Source: Nocardia speluncae NBRC 108251
GTDB lineage: Bacteria > Actinomycetota > Actinomycetes > Mycobacteriales > Mycobacteriaceae
DNA: 64,000 nucleotides
Reading direction: 5' to 3'
NCBI RefSeq assembly: GCF_001613245.1
Contig: NZ_BDBZ01000045.1
Coordinates: 1-64,000 of the forward strand
In this document: piece after piece, positions 17,644 through 29,175 of the stretch
How the letters are laid out: the number at the start of each line of letters is the position of its first letter
How positions within the stretch are numbered: position 1 is the stretch's first letter
Notes under the pieces: model-generated
Database searches by the model: none
The model's input: only the letters and a program-made list of their open reading frames with translations
Told to the model about the DNA's origin: nothing
Made by a program: the position numbers and the translations under genes

Positions 17644-18936
17644 GTGACCACCACACCCCGTTCGACCCGTCCGGTCGCCATCGTCGGCGGCAACCGCATC
17701 CCGTTCGCCCGCTCCGACAGGGCCTACGCGCACGCCTCCAACCAGGACATGTTCACCGCGACCCTGGACGGTCTGGTGAGCCGCTTCGGTCTGCAGGGCG
17801 AGCGGCTGGGAATGGTCGCCGGCGGCGCCGTTCTCAAGCGGGTCGGTGAGCACGGCATGATCCGGGAGAGCGTGCTCGGCAGCACGCTCAGCCCCTACAC
17901 ACCCGCCCACGACCTGCAGCTCGCTTGCGGCACCGGCCTGCAGGCCGTGGTCACCGTCGGCGACGCCATCGCGGCCGGCCGGATCGAGGCCGGTATCGGC
18001 GGCGGAACCGATACCACCTCCGATGCACCGATCGGCGTGAGCGAGCGGATGCGTGAATGGATGCTGAACATCAACCGCGCCCGCACCAACGCCGAGCGAC
18101 TCAAGCTGGTGGGCCAACTGCGGCCCGGCATGGTCGGTATCGAGATTCCGCGCAATGCCGAACCGCGCACGGGGATGTCCATGGGCGAGCACGCGGCCGT
18201 CACCGCCAAAGAGTTCGGTGTGGCCCGCGAGGCGCAGGACGAACTGGCCTACCTGTCGCACAAGAATATGGCCGCCGCCTACGAGCGCGGTTTCTTCGAC
18301 GATCTGGTGACCCCCTTCCTCGGGCTCACCCGCGACGACAATCTGCGCCCGAACTCCTCGGTGGAGAAACTGGCCACCCTGAAACCGGTGTTCGGTGTGA
18401 AACTCGGCGACGCCACCATGACGGCCGGTAACTCGACGCCGCTCACCGACGGTGCCTCGGCTGTTCTGCTGTCCAGCGACGAATGGGCCGCAGAACGCCA
18501 CCTACCGGTACTTGCGCATCTGGTGGACAGCGAGGTCGGGGCCGTCGATTACATCCACGGACCCGACGGCCTGCTGATGGCGCCCACCTACGCGGTGCCG
18601 CGCATGCTGGCCCGCAACGGCCTGACCCTGCAGGATTTCGACTACTACGAAATCCACGAGGCCTTCGCATCGGTGGTGCTGGCGACCTTGCAGGCGTGGG
18701 AATCGGATCAGTACTGCAAGGAGCGGCTGGGGCTCGATGGCGCTCTCGGCCCGATCGACCGGGCCAAGCTGAACGTCAACGGGTCCTCGCTGGCAGCCGG
18801 GCATCCCTTTGCGGCCACCGGCGGGCGGATCGTCGCTCAGACGGCCAAGATGCTGGCGGAGAAGGGGGCCGGTCGCGCACTGATCTCCATCTGCGCCGCC
18901 GGTGGGCAGGGTGTGGTGGCGATTCTGGAGCGCTGA
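17644..18936 (+). CDS. fadA2: FadA2: acetyl-CoA acyltransferase (thiolase)
   Basis: A 430-residue thiolase with a complete active site. The nucleophile Cys is in [20 protein letters not shown] (near residue 98), the GHP motif is in [19 protein letters not shown], and the second Cys is in [14 protein letters not shown] near the C-terminus. It cleaves 3-oxoacyl-CoA to acetyl-CoA and a shortened acyl-CoA, the last step of beta-oxidation. GTG 17644 has CTGGGAGACC upstream. It is divergent from htdX-fabG4 and shares their operator region, which gives hydratase, reductase and thiolase in one control unit. FadA2 is the recalled M. tuberculosis name for this position. Confidence 0.92.
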   Translation: MTTTPRSTRPVAIVGGNRIPFARSDRAYAHASNQDMFTATLDGLVSRFGLQGERLGMVAGGAVLKRVGEHGMIRESVLGSTLSPYTPAHDLQLACGTGLQAVVTVGDAIAAGRIEAGIGGGTDTTSDAPIGVSERMREWMLNINRARTNAERLKLVGQLRPGMVGIEIPRNAEPRTGMSMGEHAAVTAKEFGVAREAQDELAYLSHKNMAAAYERGFFDDLVTPFLGLTRDDNLRPNSSVEKLATLKPVFGVKLGDATMTAGNSTPLTDGASAVLLSSDEWAAERHLPVLAHLVDSEVGAVDYIHGPDGLLMAPTYAVPRMLARNGLTLQDFDYYEIHEAFASVVLATLQAWESDQYCKERLGLDGALGPIDRAKLNVNGSSLAAGHPFAATGGRIVAQTAKMLAEKGAGRALISICAAGGQGVVAILER

Positions 18937-19019
18937 GCGGGGGTATTGCGCCTGCGGTGGCGGGGGTCGGGCTCGTGTCGACCCCCGCTGTCGGAGGTGG
19001 GCTTTCTGTGTCTGCGGTC

Positions 19020-20054
19020 CTAGCCTTCGGCGCCCGGTAATTCGTGGTGCCCGCCGAAGGCCTCGCGCATTGCCGAGAGGGCTTTGTCGGCGTAGCCCGA
19101 TTCGCCGCGGGAAGCGAAGCGCTGGAACAGGGCGGCGGCGAGCACCGGGGCGGGGACGCCGATATCGACCGCGGCGTCCAGTGTCCAGCGGCCCTCACCG
19201 GAATCCGATACTCGACCGCCGAAGGAATCCAGGTTCGGGTCGGCGTGCAGTTGCGCCGCGGTCAGGTCCAGTAACCACGAAGCAACCACCGATCCGCGCC
19301 GCCACACTTCGGTGACCTGCGCGATATCTATGTCGTAACGGTAGTATTCGGGGTTCTCCAGCGGCGTTTCCTCAGCGGAGTACTCGCTTGCCGCACGGTT
19401 GCCGTAGTCGGCTTTGTGCAGGATGTTGAGGCCCTCGGCGTACGCGGCCATCGCGCCGTACTCGATACCGTTGTGGACCATCTTCACGAAATGCCCCGCC
19501 CCGGCCGGACCGCAGTGCAGATACCCGTGTTCGGCCGGGCCCGGTTCACCTTCGCGGCCGGGTGTGCGCGGCGCGGCCGCAACGCCGGGCGCGATTGCTT
19601 GCAGCAGTGGCTCCACCTGCCGGAACGGTTCCGGTTCACCGCCGACCATCAGGCAGAAGCCGCGTTCGCGGCCGAAGACCCCGCCGGAGGTGCCGATATC
19701 GAGGTAGTGGATGCCGAGCGGATTCAGCTTCGCGGCCCGTGCGATATCGGCGTGGTAGCGGCTGTTGCCGCCGTCGATCACGATATCGCCCGCTTCGAGC
19801 AGGTCGGCCAGTTGATCGATCACCGCGCCGGTCGCCCCGGCCGGGATCATCACCCAGACCACCCGCGGGGTGTCCAGCATCGCGAGGAATTCCCTTAGAT
19901 CGGTGCTGCCGCGGAAGCCGTCGCCGAGTTCGGCGGTGAGGCCGGTGATCACCTCCGCATGGCGTTCGCAGCCCACCGCGGTATGGCCGGCCGCGACGAT
20001 CCGCCGCACGATATTTGCGCCCATCCGGCCTAGCCCGATCATGCCCAACTGCAT
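19020..20054 (-). CDS. gnd2: 6-phosphogluconate dehydrogenase, short (Gnd2/GndA-like) type
   Basis: A 344-residue enzyme, the short class (usual length about 300-345) as opposed to the 470-residue dimeric form. The Rossmann motif MIGLGRMGANIVRRI opens the protein. VIDGGNSRYHADIARA carries the conserved GGN, and HYLDIGTSGGVFGRERGFCLMVGG follows. The catalytic Lys is in GHFVKMVHNGIEYGAMAAYAEG. It oxidatively decarboxylates 6-phosphogluconate to ribulose 5-phosphate in the pentose phosphate pathway; short forms often use NAD+. ATG 20054 is chosen because the Rossmann fold starts at once and GGGGACGCGAG precedes it. It stands alone, with no zwf or tal nearby. Confidence 0.9.
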   Translation of the reverse strand: MQLGMIGLGRMGANIVRRIVAAGHTAVGCERHAEVITGLTAELGDGFRGSTDLREFLAMLDTPRVVWVMIPAGATGAVIDQLADLLEAGDIVIDGGNSRYHADIARAAKLNPLGIHYLDIGTSGGVFGRERGFCLMVGGEPEPFRQVEPLLQAIAPGVAAAPRTPGREGEPGPAEHGYLHCGPAGAGHFVKMVHNGIEYGAMAAYAEGLNILHKADYGNRAASEYSAEETPLENPEYYRYDIDIAQVTEVWRRGSVVASWLLDLTAAQLHADPNLDSFGGRVSDSGEGRWTLDAAVDIGVPAPVLAAALFQRFASRGESGYADKALSAMREAFGGHHELPGAEG

Positions 20055-20428
20055 CTCGCGTCCCCTTTTCCCTGGGTTGGAGGTCCGGATCGCACGTTGT
20101 AGTCGATTGTGCCCGGCGCCGTGGCGGATTTTTGTGTGCGCGGGTGTAACGCCCTGTCGGCGGCACCGATACACCGGTTGGCTCCGTGTATTCGCCTGAC
20201 CCCCGACCCGGCGACTACACGGGGCCACTTTGCTGTCCGGACCAGAGCCGCGCAGTGGCTGCGCTGTATCACCCGGCTACTGTGCGGTGTCTCAATTGAG
20301 CCGCTGCCCGACCGCCAGATGGCGCAGCTGTGATCGATCAGGCACTGAAGATTACAGTTCGGACAACTATCGTTGGCGAAGGCTCGCACCCGCGAGTCCC
20401 CGGACATATCGATTGGGGAGGACGGTTC
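20055..20428. other. 374-bp divergent intergenic region, no gene seen
   Basis: The region lies between gnd2 and the VanW gene. It holds only short inverted repeats (ATACAC-N11-GTGTAT near 20167-20195 and a GCGCAG-TGG-CTGCGC hairpin near 20250). No reading frame here has coding character or a credible ribosome binding site. It should contain promoters for both flanking genes, but no clear -35/-10 pair was recognised. Confidence 0.5.
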
Positions 20429-22810
20429 GTGAGCGGCGAATCCACTACCGACCGCGGCGACAAACACGACCCCGGCCGACCACAACCCACCGGCAGCGGC
20501 CCGTTTCAGCCGTCGCATACCGGCCGCGACCAGCAGGCGCAGCCGCCCGCACAACCGAATCCGGCAGAAGCCGTCGTGTCCGGCTGGCGCGGCGGCAGTT
20601 CGTGGTCGAACCAGGCGGCGAGTACGCCCGGTGCGGATCGTCCCGGCTCCTCCTCAGATTCTGTATCCGCGAATTCGCCCAGCCAAACCTCTGGCCCCGA
20701 TCCGGCCGGGCCCGATTTCGCCACTCAGCAGTTCCCGCGGAGCGGTCCCGAACCGCAGCCCGGCGCCTATGCCTCCACCGGCCCCGATTCCGACGCTCCC
20801 ACGGAAGTCTTCGAGTCCGCGGCCCTCACGCAACGCTTGGCCGGCGAGGAAGCAGCCTGGTCGGCCTACTCCGATGACACCGCCGCGACCGATGCCCTCA
20901 CACAGAGCGGTTCGGTCCCTCCGGCACCACCGCGGCCACCGCAGGGCCGGCCGGGAGGTTCCGGCGGCGAGGGTGGAGACGGCGGGGAAAAGCGTTCACT
21001 GTCCGGCATCCGCGACAAGCTCCGCGGTTCCGCGACGGCTCGCCGCGTCCTGCTGGCAGCCGCCGTGGTGTTCGGTATCGCCCTGGTGGGCTACATCGCC
21101 GACCTGGTGATGACCTCCGGTAGCGTTCCGCGCGGCGTGGAGGTCGCGGGGGTCGCAGTCGGCGGGATGAACAAGGACGCCGCCCAGGCGAAGCTACAGA
21201 CCACACTCGATGCCCGCTCCGGCGAAGTGGTGCCGGTGAAGATCGCCGATGTGCAGACCGAGCTGGTGCCCAGCGCCGCCGGCCTCGGCGTGGATTGGGA
21301 TGCCACCTGGGAGCGGGTGGGTGGCCAGCCGCTCAATCCCGCGGCCCGGCTGCTGTCCTTCGTCGCCACCCGCGAGGTCACAGTGGCCAGCACTGTCGAC
21401 GAGGCTGTGTTCGGAAGCACCCTCGACGAACTGCGGGTGCACGATCAGCCGCCGGTGGAGGGCGGTATCACCTTCGAGGGCACGCGGCCGGTGGCAGTGA
21501 ATCCGGTTCCGGGCCGGATTCTGGACACTGCTGCGTCGCGGACCGTGCTGACCGACCAATGGGCCACGGCGAACACCCTGGACCTGCCCGTGATCCCCGC
21601 ACCGCCCGCGGTCCGGGCCGAGGCCATCGAAAAGGCGCTGTACGAGATCGCCGAGCCCGCGGTGAGCGCGCCGGTGGTGTATTCGGGGAAGGACAGTGGG
21701 ACCGCGACTCTGAACCCGGAGCAGATCGCCGCCATCGTGAGCTTCGTCCCGGACGGTCACGGCGGTCTGCGGGTCGAATTCGACCACAAGGTCGCGACGG
21801 ACCTGCTCGCGCCGCAACTCGCGCCGACCGAGGTCGAACCGAAGGATGCGACCTTCACGTTCTCCGGTGCGCCGACCGTGGTACCCGCCGTTGTCGGCGA
21901 CAAGATCAACTGGCCGAAATCGCTGGATCAGTTGCCGGCGATGCTGGCCGCCGCCGGACCGCAACGCACCACCGCGGCCGTCTACGAGCGCATCGAACCG
22001 AAGCTCACCACCCAGGCGGCGGAATCGCTGGGGATCACCGAGGTGATGGGCGAGTTCACCACCGGCGGTTTCTCCGGTCCGTCGGGTGTGAACATCCGTA
22101 CTGTCGCGCAAGAGGTGAACGGTGCGGTCGTGAAACCCGGTGACACGTTCTCGCTGAACGGGCATACCGGCACGCGCGGCGCGGCCGAGGGGTATGTGGA
22201 ATCCGGCATCATCGACCACGGCCGTCCCAGCACGGCGGTCGGCGGCGGGATCAGCCAGTTCGCCACCACTCTCTACAATGCCGCGTATTTTGCCGGGCTG
22301 GAGGACGCGGGCCACACCGAGCACAGCTATTACATCTCCCGCTACCCGGCTGCCCGGGAGGCAACCGTCTTCGACGGCGCCATCGACCTGCAGTTCCGCA
22401 ACAACACCCCGCACGGCCTGTACATCCAAACCTTCGCGGACAGCTCGGATGTGACGGTGCGTATCTGGGGCACCAAGACGGTGGAGGTCGAATCCATCAC
22501 CGGTGACAAGTCCAAACCGACCGAGCCGGAAACCATCACCCTGCCCGAGGGCGACGAATGCATCGCCTCCACAGGTGCACCCGGTTTCACGATCGCCGAT
22601 ACCCGGGTGATCACCGACGTCAATACCGGTCAAGAGATTTCCCGGCATACGCGGACGGTCAAGTACGACCCGGTTCCCGAGGTGAAATGCGTGTCCCCGG
22701 ACGACGAGAAATCCGACGAGGAACAGCCCGCGGATACCTCGGAGCCGACCGCCGTGCCGAGTAGCGGCAACGAGGGCAGCCGGCCCACCGGTCGCGCGGG
22801 CAACCGCTGA
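20429..22810 (+). CDS. VanW-family protein with peptidoglycan-binding-4-like domains
   Basis: A 793-residue single-pass protein. The first 200 residues are a cytoplasmic, disordered Pro/Ser/Gly/Gln-rich region. A helix follows (VLLAAAVVFGIALVGYIADLVM, about residues 208-230), then two extracellular repeats of the type seen in YoaR-like proteins, with the 'GVEVAGVAVGGMNKDAA' start. The VanW domain begins near residue 540 with IRTVAQEVNGAVVKPGDTFS, continues through GGGISQFATTLYNAAYFAG, and ends with the FRNNTPHGLYIQT segment. GTG 20429 follows TTGGGGAGGAC at good spacing. VanW was first seen in a vancomycin cluster, but its biochemical role remains open; a cell-wall-binding envelope protein is the safe reading. 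Confidence 0.85.
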   Translation: MSGESTTDRGDKHDPGRPQPTGSGPFQPSHTGRDQQAQPPAQPNPAEAVVSGWRGGSSWSNQAASTPGADRPGSSSDSVSANSPSQTSGPDPAGPDFATQQFPRSGPEPQPGAYASTGPDSDAPTEVFESAALTQRLAGEEAAWSAYSDDTAATDALTQSGSVPPAPPRPPQGRPGGSGGEGGDGGEKRSLSGIRDKLRGSATARRVLLAAAVVFGIALVGYIADLVMTSGSVPRGVEVAGVAVGGMNKDAAQAKLQTTLDARSGEVVPVKIADVQTELVPSAAGLGVDWDATWERVGGQPLNPAARLLSFVATREVTVASTVDEAVFGSTLDELRVHDQPPVEGGITFEGTRPVAVNPVPGRILDTAASRTVLTDQWATANTLDLPVIPAPPAVRAEAIEKALYEIAEPAVSAPVVYSGKDSGTATLNPEQIAAIVSFVPDGHGGLRVEFDHKVATDLLAPQLAPTEVEPKDATFTFSGAPTVVPAVVGDKINWPKSLDQLPAMLAAAGPQRTTAAVYERIEPKLTTQAAESLGITEVMGEFTTGGFSGPSGVNIRTVAQEVNGAVVKPGDTFSLNGHTGTRGAAEGYVESGIIDHGRPSTAVGGGISQFATTLYNAAYFAGLEDAGHTEHSYYISRYPAAREATVFDGAIDLQFRNNTPHGLYIQTFADSSDVTVRIWGTKTVEVESITGDKSKPTEPETITLPEGDECIASTGAPGFTIADTRVITDVNTGQEISRHTRTVKYDPVPEVKCVSPDDEKSDEEQPADTSEPTAVPSSGNEGSRPTGRAGNR

Positions 22811-22815
22811 ATTCC

Positions 22816-22849
22816 CGGCCGGTAGCAGGTGGCCGACTGCTACCGGCCG
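22816..22849. terminator. Hairpin between convergent VanW and DUF4185 genes
   Basis: A perfect 13-bp stem CGGCCGGTAGCAG / CTGCTACCGGCCG with an 8-nt loop, placed 5 bp after the VanW stop and 22 bp beyond the DUF4185 stop on the other strand. It lacks a T-run, so it may slow transcription or protect 3' ends in both directions instead of acting as a classical terminator. Confidence 0.6.
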
Positions 22850-22870
22850 CGTTCGTGGGGCTTCAGCGGC

Positions 22871-24276
<1,406 letters not shown>

Positions 24277-24287
24277 TCATCAGCGGA

Positions 24288-26123
24288 TCAGAACGCCGCC
24301 TCGTCCAACTCCATGATGTCGTTGTCCAGGTTCGACAGGATGGTGCGGGTGGCCGTCAGCTCCGGCAGGATATTGCGGGCGAAGAACTGGGCCACGCCGA
24401 CCTTGCCCTGGTAGAAGGCCTGGTCGGCACCTTCCGCGCCGGCATCCAGCGCGGCACCGGCGACCTCGGCCTGCCGCAGCAGCTGCCAGCCGATCAGCAG
24501 GTCGCCGACCGAGAGCAGGAAGCGCACCGAACCCAGGCCGACTTTGTACAGCTCATCGGTCTGCTCCTGGGCGCCCATCAGGTGCCCGGTGAGCGTGGCT
24601 GCCATGGCCTGCACGTCCTCGAGCGCGGTCGCCAGCAGTTTGCGTTCGGCCTTGAGGCGGCCGTTGCCCGCCTCCGAGTCGATGAACTTCTGCACCTGTC
24701 CGGCCACATGCCCCAGGGCGACACCGCGGTCTCGGGCGATCTTGCGGAAGAAGAAGTCCTGCGCCTGGATCGCGGTGGTGCCCTCGTACAGCGAGTCGAT
24801 CTTGGCGTCGCGGATGTACTGCTCGATCGGGTAATCCTGTAGGAAGCCGGATCCGCCCAGGGTCTGTAGCGATTCGGTGAGGTATTGGTAGGCCCGCTCG
24901 GAGCCCACACCCTTCACAATCGGCAGCAGCAGATCGTTGACCCGGGCCGCGAGATCGGCGTCGGCACCGGAAACAGCCGCGGCGACATCGGCGTCCTGGT
25001 GGGCCGCGGTGTACAGGTACACCGCGCGCAGGCCCTCGGCGTACGCCTTCTGGGTGGCCAGGCTGCGCCGCACATCCGGGTGGTGGGTGATGGTGACCCG
25101 CGGTGCGGTCTTGTCCGACATCTTGGTCAGGTCGGCACCCTGTACGCGCTGCTTGGCGTAGTCGAGCGCGTTCAGGTAGCCGGTGGACAGGGTGGCGATG
25201 GCCTTGGTGCCCACCATCATCCGTGCGTGCTCGATGACCTCGAACATCTGCGCGATACCCTTGTGCACCTCACCCACGAGCCAACCCTTGGCCGGGACGC
25301 CGTGGCCGCCGAAGGTGACCTCACAGGTGGCCGAAACTTTCAGGCCCATCTTGTGTTCGACATTGGTCACGAACACACCGTTGCGCTCGCCCAGTTCGCC
25401 GGTTTCGTGGTCGAAGTGGAACTTCGGTACGAAGAACAGCGACAGACCCTTGGTGCCCGGCCCGGCGCCCTCGGGGCGGGCGAGCACCAGATGCATGATG
25501 TTCGGGAAGAGGTCGTCGGCATCGGCCGAGGTGATGAAGCGTTTCACGCCCTCGATATGCCAGGAGCCGTCCTCCTGCTGGACCGCCTTGGTGCGGCCCG
25601 CGCCCACATCGGAGCCGGCGTCGGGCTCGGTGAGCACCATGGTGGCGCCCCAGCCCTGCTCGACGGCGATCTTGGCCCATTTCTGCTGCTCTTCGGTGGC
25701 GTTGTTGTAGAAGATGTTCGCGAAACCGGGGCCGGCGGCGTACATGAAGGCCGCGGGCTGCGCGCCGAGGATCAGTTCGGCGATGGCCCAGTAGGCGGCG
25801 CGTGGGACGTCGATACCGCCCAGTTCGGGGTCGACGGAGAAGCTGTCCCAGCCGCCTTCCTGCAGGGTCCGGTAGCTCTTCTTGAACGACTCGGGCAGGC
25901 TCACCGTATGGGTTTCCGGGTCGAAGACCGGCGGGTTGCGGTCGGCGTCGGTGAAGGATTCGCCGAGCGGGCCTTCGGCCAGGCGGCGCACCTCGTTGAG
26001 CATCTCTTTGACGGTGTCGGCGTCCAGGTCGCCGTAGGCGCCGGATTCCAGGATCTTGCCCAGGCCGAGGACCTCGAAGAGGTTGAACTCCAGGTCGCGG
26101 ACGTTGCTCTTGTAATGACCCAT
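24288..26123 (-). CDS. fadE5: FadE5-type acyl-CoA dehydrogenase
   Basis: A 611-residue acyl-CoA dehydrogenase, the same length as M. tuberculosis FadE5 and longer than the usual 380-400, with the extra C-terminal domain of this class. Recognisable segments are the N-terminal [20 protein letters not shown], the FAD/substrate motif [29 protein letters not shown], and the active-site segment [20 protein letters not shown], with Glu in the YEG position. It introduces the trans-2 double bond in acyl-CoAs of broad chain length and passes electrons to ETF. ATG 26123 is preceded by GGAGAG at good spacing. Two TTAC-N6-GTAA-type sites stand upstream, and a terminator at 24232 closes the transcript. Confidence 0.93.
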   Translation of the reverse strand: MGHYKSNVRDLEFNLFEVLGLGKILESGAYGDLDADTVKEMLNEVRRLAEGPLGESFTDADRNPPVFDPETHTVSLPESFKKSYRTLQEGGWDSFSVDPELGGIDVPRAAYWAIAELILGAQPAAFMYAAGPGFANIFYNNATEEQQKWAKIAVEQGWGATMVLTEPDAGSDVGAGRTKAVQQEDGSWHIEGVKRFITSADADDLFPNIMHLVLARPEGAGPGTKGLSLFFVPKFHFDHETGELGERNGVFVTNVEHKMGLKVSATCEVTFGGHGVPAKGWLVGEVHKGIAQMFEVIEHARMMVGTKAIATLSTGYLNALDYAKQRVQGADLTKMSDKTAPRVTITHHPDVRRSLATQKAYAEGLRAVYLYTAAHQDADVAAAVSGADADLAARVNDLLLPIVKGVGSERAYQYLTESLQTLGGSGFLQDYPIEQYIRDAKIDSLYEGTTAIQAQDFFFRKIARDRGVALGHVAGQVQKFIDSEAGNGRLKAERKLLATALEDVQAMAATLTGHLMGAQEQTDELYKVGLGSVRFLLSVGDLLIGWQLLRQAEVAGAALDAGAEGADQAFYQGKVGVAQFFARNILPELTATRTILSNLDNDIMELDEAAF

Positions 26124-26217
26124 TGTGATACTCACTCTCCGTTGAGTCGGGTGCGGTCGGTGTCGTCAGCCGTTCCCGCCCGTTGTTGCCACCGGGTAGC
26201 CACCGGAACGCAGCAGG

Positions 26218-26258
26218 CTACTCGCGGGTAACTTATCACCTATATTACCGACGGGTAA
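26218..26258. promoter_or_regulatory. Two TTAC-N6-GTAA-type operator sites before fadE5
   Basis: A perfect site TTACCGACGGGTAA lies at 26245-26258. An imperfect one, CTACTCGCGGGTAA (one mismatch), lies at 26218-26231. Their centres are 27 bp apart and 100-130 bp upstream of the fadE5 start. The perfect core is shared with the promoters of the TetR gene, fabG4/fadA2 and etfD. The remainder of the 351-bp region 26124-26474 shows no gene. Confidence 0.65.
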
Positions 26259-26476
26259 GGCGGGCGGCAAAGGGTCTCGCGGCATTGTGATGAGCGAAAC
26301 AGGCGGCAGTCCGGTGACCTGCGGAAACAAGACCCGTGATGGGCTCATCGGGCCGTTTTAGCCCGGGATACCTCGGTGGCCCTGGTTGGCGATCGGATGC
26401 AGCAGCGCCGAGACCGCGGCCGGGTGCTCCGGTGGAAGATCTCGATGAACCGATACCGGGCCGGATAGGGTGAGGT

Positions 26477-27076
26477 GTGCGGATCCAGACGAGCGCCGGC
26501 CCCGCGGAGGCCCGGATCGACCATCCGGACGACGCGACATTCCTGCTGGTATTCACCCACGGTGCCGGCGGCGGGGTGGACGGCCAGGACATCCTGACGG
26601 TGCGCGATACGGCGCTGGCCGCGGGTGGTGTCGTGGCCCGCGTTCTGCAGCCCTACCGGGTGGCCGGCCGCCGTGCGCCCGGCAAGCCGGAGCCGCAGGA
26701 CAGGGCCTGGGGCGAGCTTGTCGCCGCGCTGCGATCGGACCTCGGCCCCGACCTTCCGCTGATCCAGGGTGGCCGCAGCAACGGGGCGCGGGTCGCCTGC
26801 CGGACCGCCGGCGAACTCGGCGCCCGTGGCGTCGTGGCGGTGTCCTTCCCGCTGCATCCGCCCGGAAAACCGGAGAAATCCCGGCGTGACGAATTATTGG
26901 CCGCTGCACCGGCCGAGGTGGTGGTGATCAACGGTGGTAGCGATCCGTTCGGAATCCCGGACCCGGCGGACGCCGCGGAGGTCCGGGTCATCGCCGGGCA
27001 ACCGCATTCCTTCAAGAAGGGGTTCGACACGATCGCCGAAACACTCGAGCCCTGGTTCTTGCGCTGGAGTAGCTGA
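26477..27076 (+). CDS. Alpha/beta hydrolase of the KAT/Tex30 (dienelactone-like) type
   Basis: A 199-residue compact alpha/beta hydrolase. FTHGAGGGVDGQDI forms the oxyanion loop. The nucleophile elbow is GGRSNGARVA (near residue 98), FPLHPPGKP follows, INGGSDPFGIP supplies the Asp, and QPHSFKK supplies the His, so the triad looks complete. Proteins of this small family (COG3571-like) have no firmly known substrate. GTG 26477 is the start; a second GTG overlaps it at 26475 in another frame. It is divergent from fadE5, so it shares the intergenic region that bears the operator sites, but it may not be controlled by them. Confidence 0.8.
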   Translation: MRIQTSAGPAEARIDHPDDATFLLVFTHGAGGGVDGQDILTVRDTALAAGGVVARVLQPYRVAGRRAPGKPEPQDRAWGELVAALRSDLGPDLPLIQGGRSNGARVACRTAGELGARGVVAVSFPLHPPGKPEKSRRDELLAAAPAEVVVINGGSDPFGIPDPADAAEVRVIAGQPHSFKKGFDTIAETLEPWFLRWSS

Positions 27077-27125
27077 AGCGGCCGGAATATGGGCTGGTGC
27101 ACCGTCTTTCCGGGCGGGCAGGATG

Positions 27126-27785
27126 TCAATGAACCGGTTTGGTGGCGATGACCAGGGCGTCGATCGCTTCCCCTGCCTCGGTCGGCCGCAGGATCTGCTG
27201 GGCGGTATCGATCCGGAGACCGCTGTCGTCGCCCAGGTCGGTGACCACATCCTCGGGTGTGAACAGGATCTCCGGATCCTGCGGGCCCCCGTGCCCCCGT
27301 TCCGGATTCGCGCTGTCGTGCCCGAGTACCAGCAGCATTCCGCCGGGGGTGAGCAGCCGCGCCGCCCGCCGGACCATCTCGCGACGTTGTCCGGCCGGTA
27401 GGTGCAGGAACACCATCAGGACCAGTTCGTAAGGACCGCCGATATCCACACCCGGTTCGGTGAGATCGGCGCACTGCCAGGTGATCCGCTCCCGGATGGA
27501 CCGGGTCAGCCGTGTCGCCACCGTACGGCCCTTATCGATTCCGACCTGGGAGAAATCCACTGCGTGCACCTGCCAGCCGTGGGTGGCCAGCCACAGTGCG
27601 TTGCGGCCCTCCCCGCAGGCCAGATCCAGTGCGCGCGGGAATTCGGGAACTGTCCCGTCCGGGCCGGGCACGCGCGGTATGCGCCGGTCCAATCCGTGCA
27701 CGAACTCCACCACCGTGTTGTTCGGCGGTGCGCCCCACACCAGTTCGCTCTGCACATACCGCGTATCCCATTCGGCCGCGTCCAT
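27126..27785 (-). CDS. Class I SAM-dependent methyltransferase
   Basis: A 219-residue methyltransferase of the TehB/thiopurine type. The N-terminal MDAAEWDTRYVQSELVWGAP is characteristic. Motif I is ALDLACGEGRNALWLATHGW and the post-I acidic residue is in VHAVDFSQVGIDKGR. The motif-IV-like segment LVLMVFLHLPAGQRREMV and LLTPGGMLLVLGHD follow. ATG 27785 gives the family's usual beginning. An upstream ATG at 27842 overlaps the TGA of the preceding esterase gene (ATGA) and would add 19 residues by translational coupling, so that longer form cannot be excluded. The acceptor substrate is not visible. Confidence 0.83.
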   Translation of the reverse strand: MDAAEWDTRYVQSELVWGAPPNNTVVEFVHGLDRRIPRVPGPDGTVPEFPRALDLACGEGRNALWLATHGWQVHAVDFSQVGIDKGRTVATRLTRSIRERITWQCADLTEPGVDIGGPYELVLMVFLHLPAGQRREMVRRAARLLTPGGMLLVLGHDSANPERGHGGPQDPEILFTPEDVVTDLGDDSGLRIDTAQQILRPTEAGEAIDALVIATKPVH

Positions 27786-27838
27786 ACGGGCCAGTGTATG
27801 GATGCAGTACCTGCTTCGGAACGCTTCGGCTTCGGATG

Positions 27839-29095
27839 TCATTCGTCGGCGGGCTCGGGCAGCCACTGCACCGGCGAGGTTTCACGGATATGGACGAGGA
27901 TGTCGAAGGCCGCTGCCGCCGAAGTCACCTCGAACCGCGCCGCCTCGTCCGCGGCCGGGTCGTACACGCCGCTGATCACCCGCATTCGTGCCGGTGCCGC
28001 CCGCCACGCCTGGACCTCCGGTGGTGCGTCGTCGCGTAGGTCGACGAAGTAGGCGGGCAGGTCGACGGCCCCCAGATCGGCGTCGAGGAGGTCCGGATGG
28101 GGGTCGGGGGCGATTGCCGTGCCCAGATCGCCGTGATGGAAACCGATCGCCACCGAGAGGTAGCCGGTGCCGAAATATGCGCGCAGCCCGCTGCCCTCAC
28201 TGTGGAACCGGGTATCGGCCGGGCCGATACCGCTCTCGCCGGCGGCCGTGTGGGCGATCCCGTCCCAGTACACGATCCGCGCGCCGGTGGCATGGTGATG
28301 ATCGATGATCGTCCGGGCCGGTTGTGGGTCGTCCCCGCCGAAGCCCCCGCGTCCGGCCACGCTGTTCTCGTGGAAGGCCACGATCAGCCGGGCGCGGTCG
28401 AGTGCCGTCGAATACGCCGCGGCTGCCTCGGCGGTGGACGGTTGCGGCAGTGCCTGTAAGAGCGTGAGCGCGGCGCGGGCGTCTTCGGCGAACGGGCGGC
28501 CGGGGTGGATGCCCTGGTGACGCTGGACATGCTCGTCGATCCGGTGCGCACTGCGGATCGGGGTCAGATATGTGGCGAGTTCGCCGGCACGGTCCGGAGC
28601 CCAGCGGTGGGCGTAGGCGAGTACCTCGTCGTAGTCGGCGGATTCGGCGGCCGCCGGCCGGATACCGAACACACCGACCTGATCGCCGGGGTGGTCGATG
28701 TTGTAGGCGCGCAGCCATTCGAGCGTCGCGACGGTTTCGGCGGTGCGCAGGGGTCGCCAGGCGCCGGCGAGCGCGGTGTACGGGTCGCCGCTGCCGGTGC
28801 GTACGTAGGCGTCGAGCCGGGCACCGGAACGTGCGCTGTCCTGGACGGCGAGCGCACGGAATCCGTGCTCGGTGATCAGGGTGCGCAGGATCCGCTCCCG
28901 GATCCCGTAGGTCTGGCGGGAGAAACGGGTGGATTCGCCGAGACCGACCACGGTGGCCGCGGCCAGGTGGTCGGTCAGCGTCCGCAGATCCGTACCGGTA
29001 TCGGCGGCGTCGGTTCCGTGGACGGGCCGCGCGTTATCGCGCAGCCACCGGTGCACCGTGTCGGCGGTATCGGTGGTTGTCGAGATCGTGTTCAC
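27839..29095 (-). CDS. Erythromycin-esterase-family protein
   Basis: A 418-residue member of the erythromycin esterase (EreA/PF05139-like) superfamily. The first metal or catalytic region is TVVGLGESTRFSRQTYGIRE, followed by TLITEHGFRALAVQDS, where the true esterases have a Glu near the end (here Asp). Further marks are VGVFGIRPAAAES, ARLIVAFHENSVAGRGG, and ATGARIVYWDGIAHTA (equivalent to the conserved W-x-H region). GTG 29095 follows CAGGAGCC. Many such actinobacterial proteins are not macrolide resistance factors, so macrolide inactivation is only a possibility. The methyltransferase gene follows with an ATGA or a 53-bp arrangement, so the two form an operon. Confidence 0.8.
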   Translation of the reverse strand: MNTISTTTDTADTVHRWLRDNARPVHGTDAADTGTDLRTLTDHLAAATVVGLGESTRFSRQTYGIRERILRTLITEHGFRALAVQDSARSGARLDAYVRTGSGDPYTALAGAWRPLRTAETVATLEWLRAYNIDHPGDQVGVFGIRPAAAESADYDEVLAYAHRWAPDRAGELATYLTPIRSAHRIDEHVQRHQGIHPGRPFAEDARAALTLLQALPQPSTAEAAAAYSTALDRARLIVAFHENSVAGRGGFGGDDPQPARTIIDHHHATGARIVYWDGIAHTAAGESGIGPADTRFHSEGSGLRAYFGTGYLSVAIGFHHGDLGTAIAPDPHPDLLDADLGAVDLPAYFVDLRDDAPPEVQAWRAAPARMRVISGVYDPAADEAARFEVTSAAAAFDILVHIRETSPVQWLPEPADE

Positions 29096-29175
29096 GCCAG
29101 GCTCCTGGTGACTCGTGGGAGTGTCGTGAACCAGCCTCCTACCTCAACTATTGTTCAGGTCAACTGTGTGTGGGG

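Noticed and set aside
17362-18501. Long upstream extension of the fabG4 frame
   Set aside because: It runs antisense through fadA2 and the divergent promoter with its operator. The GTG at 17361 has a ribosome binding site and begins the conserved protein.
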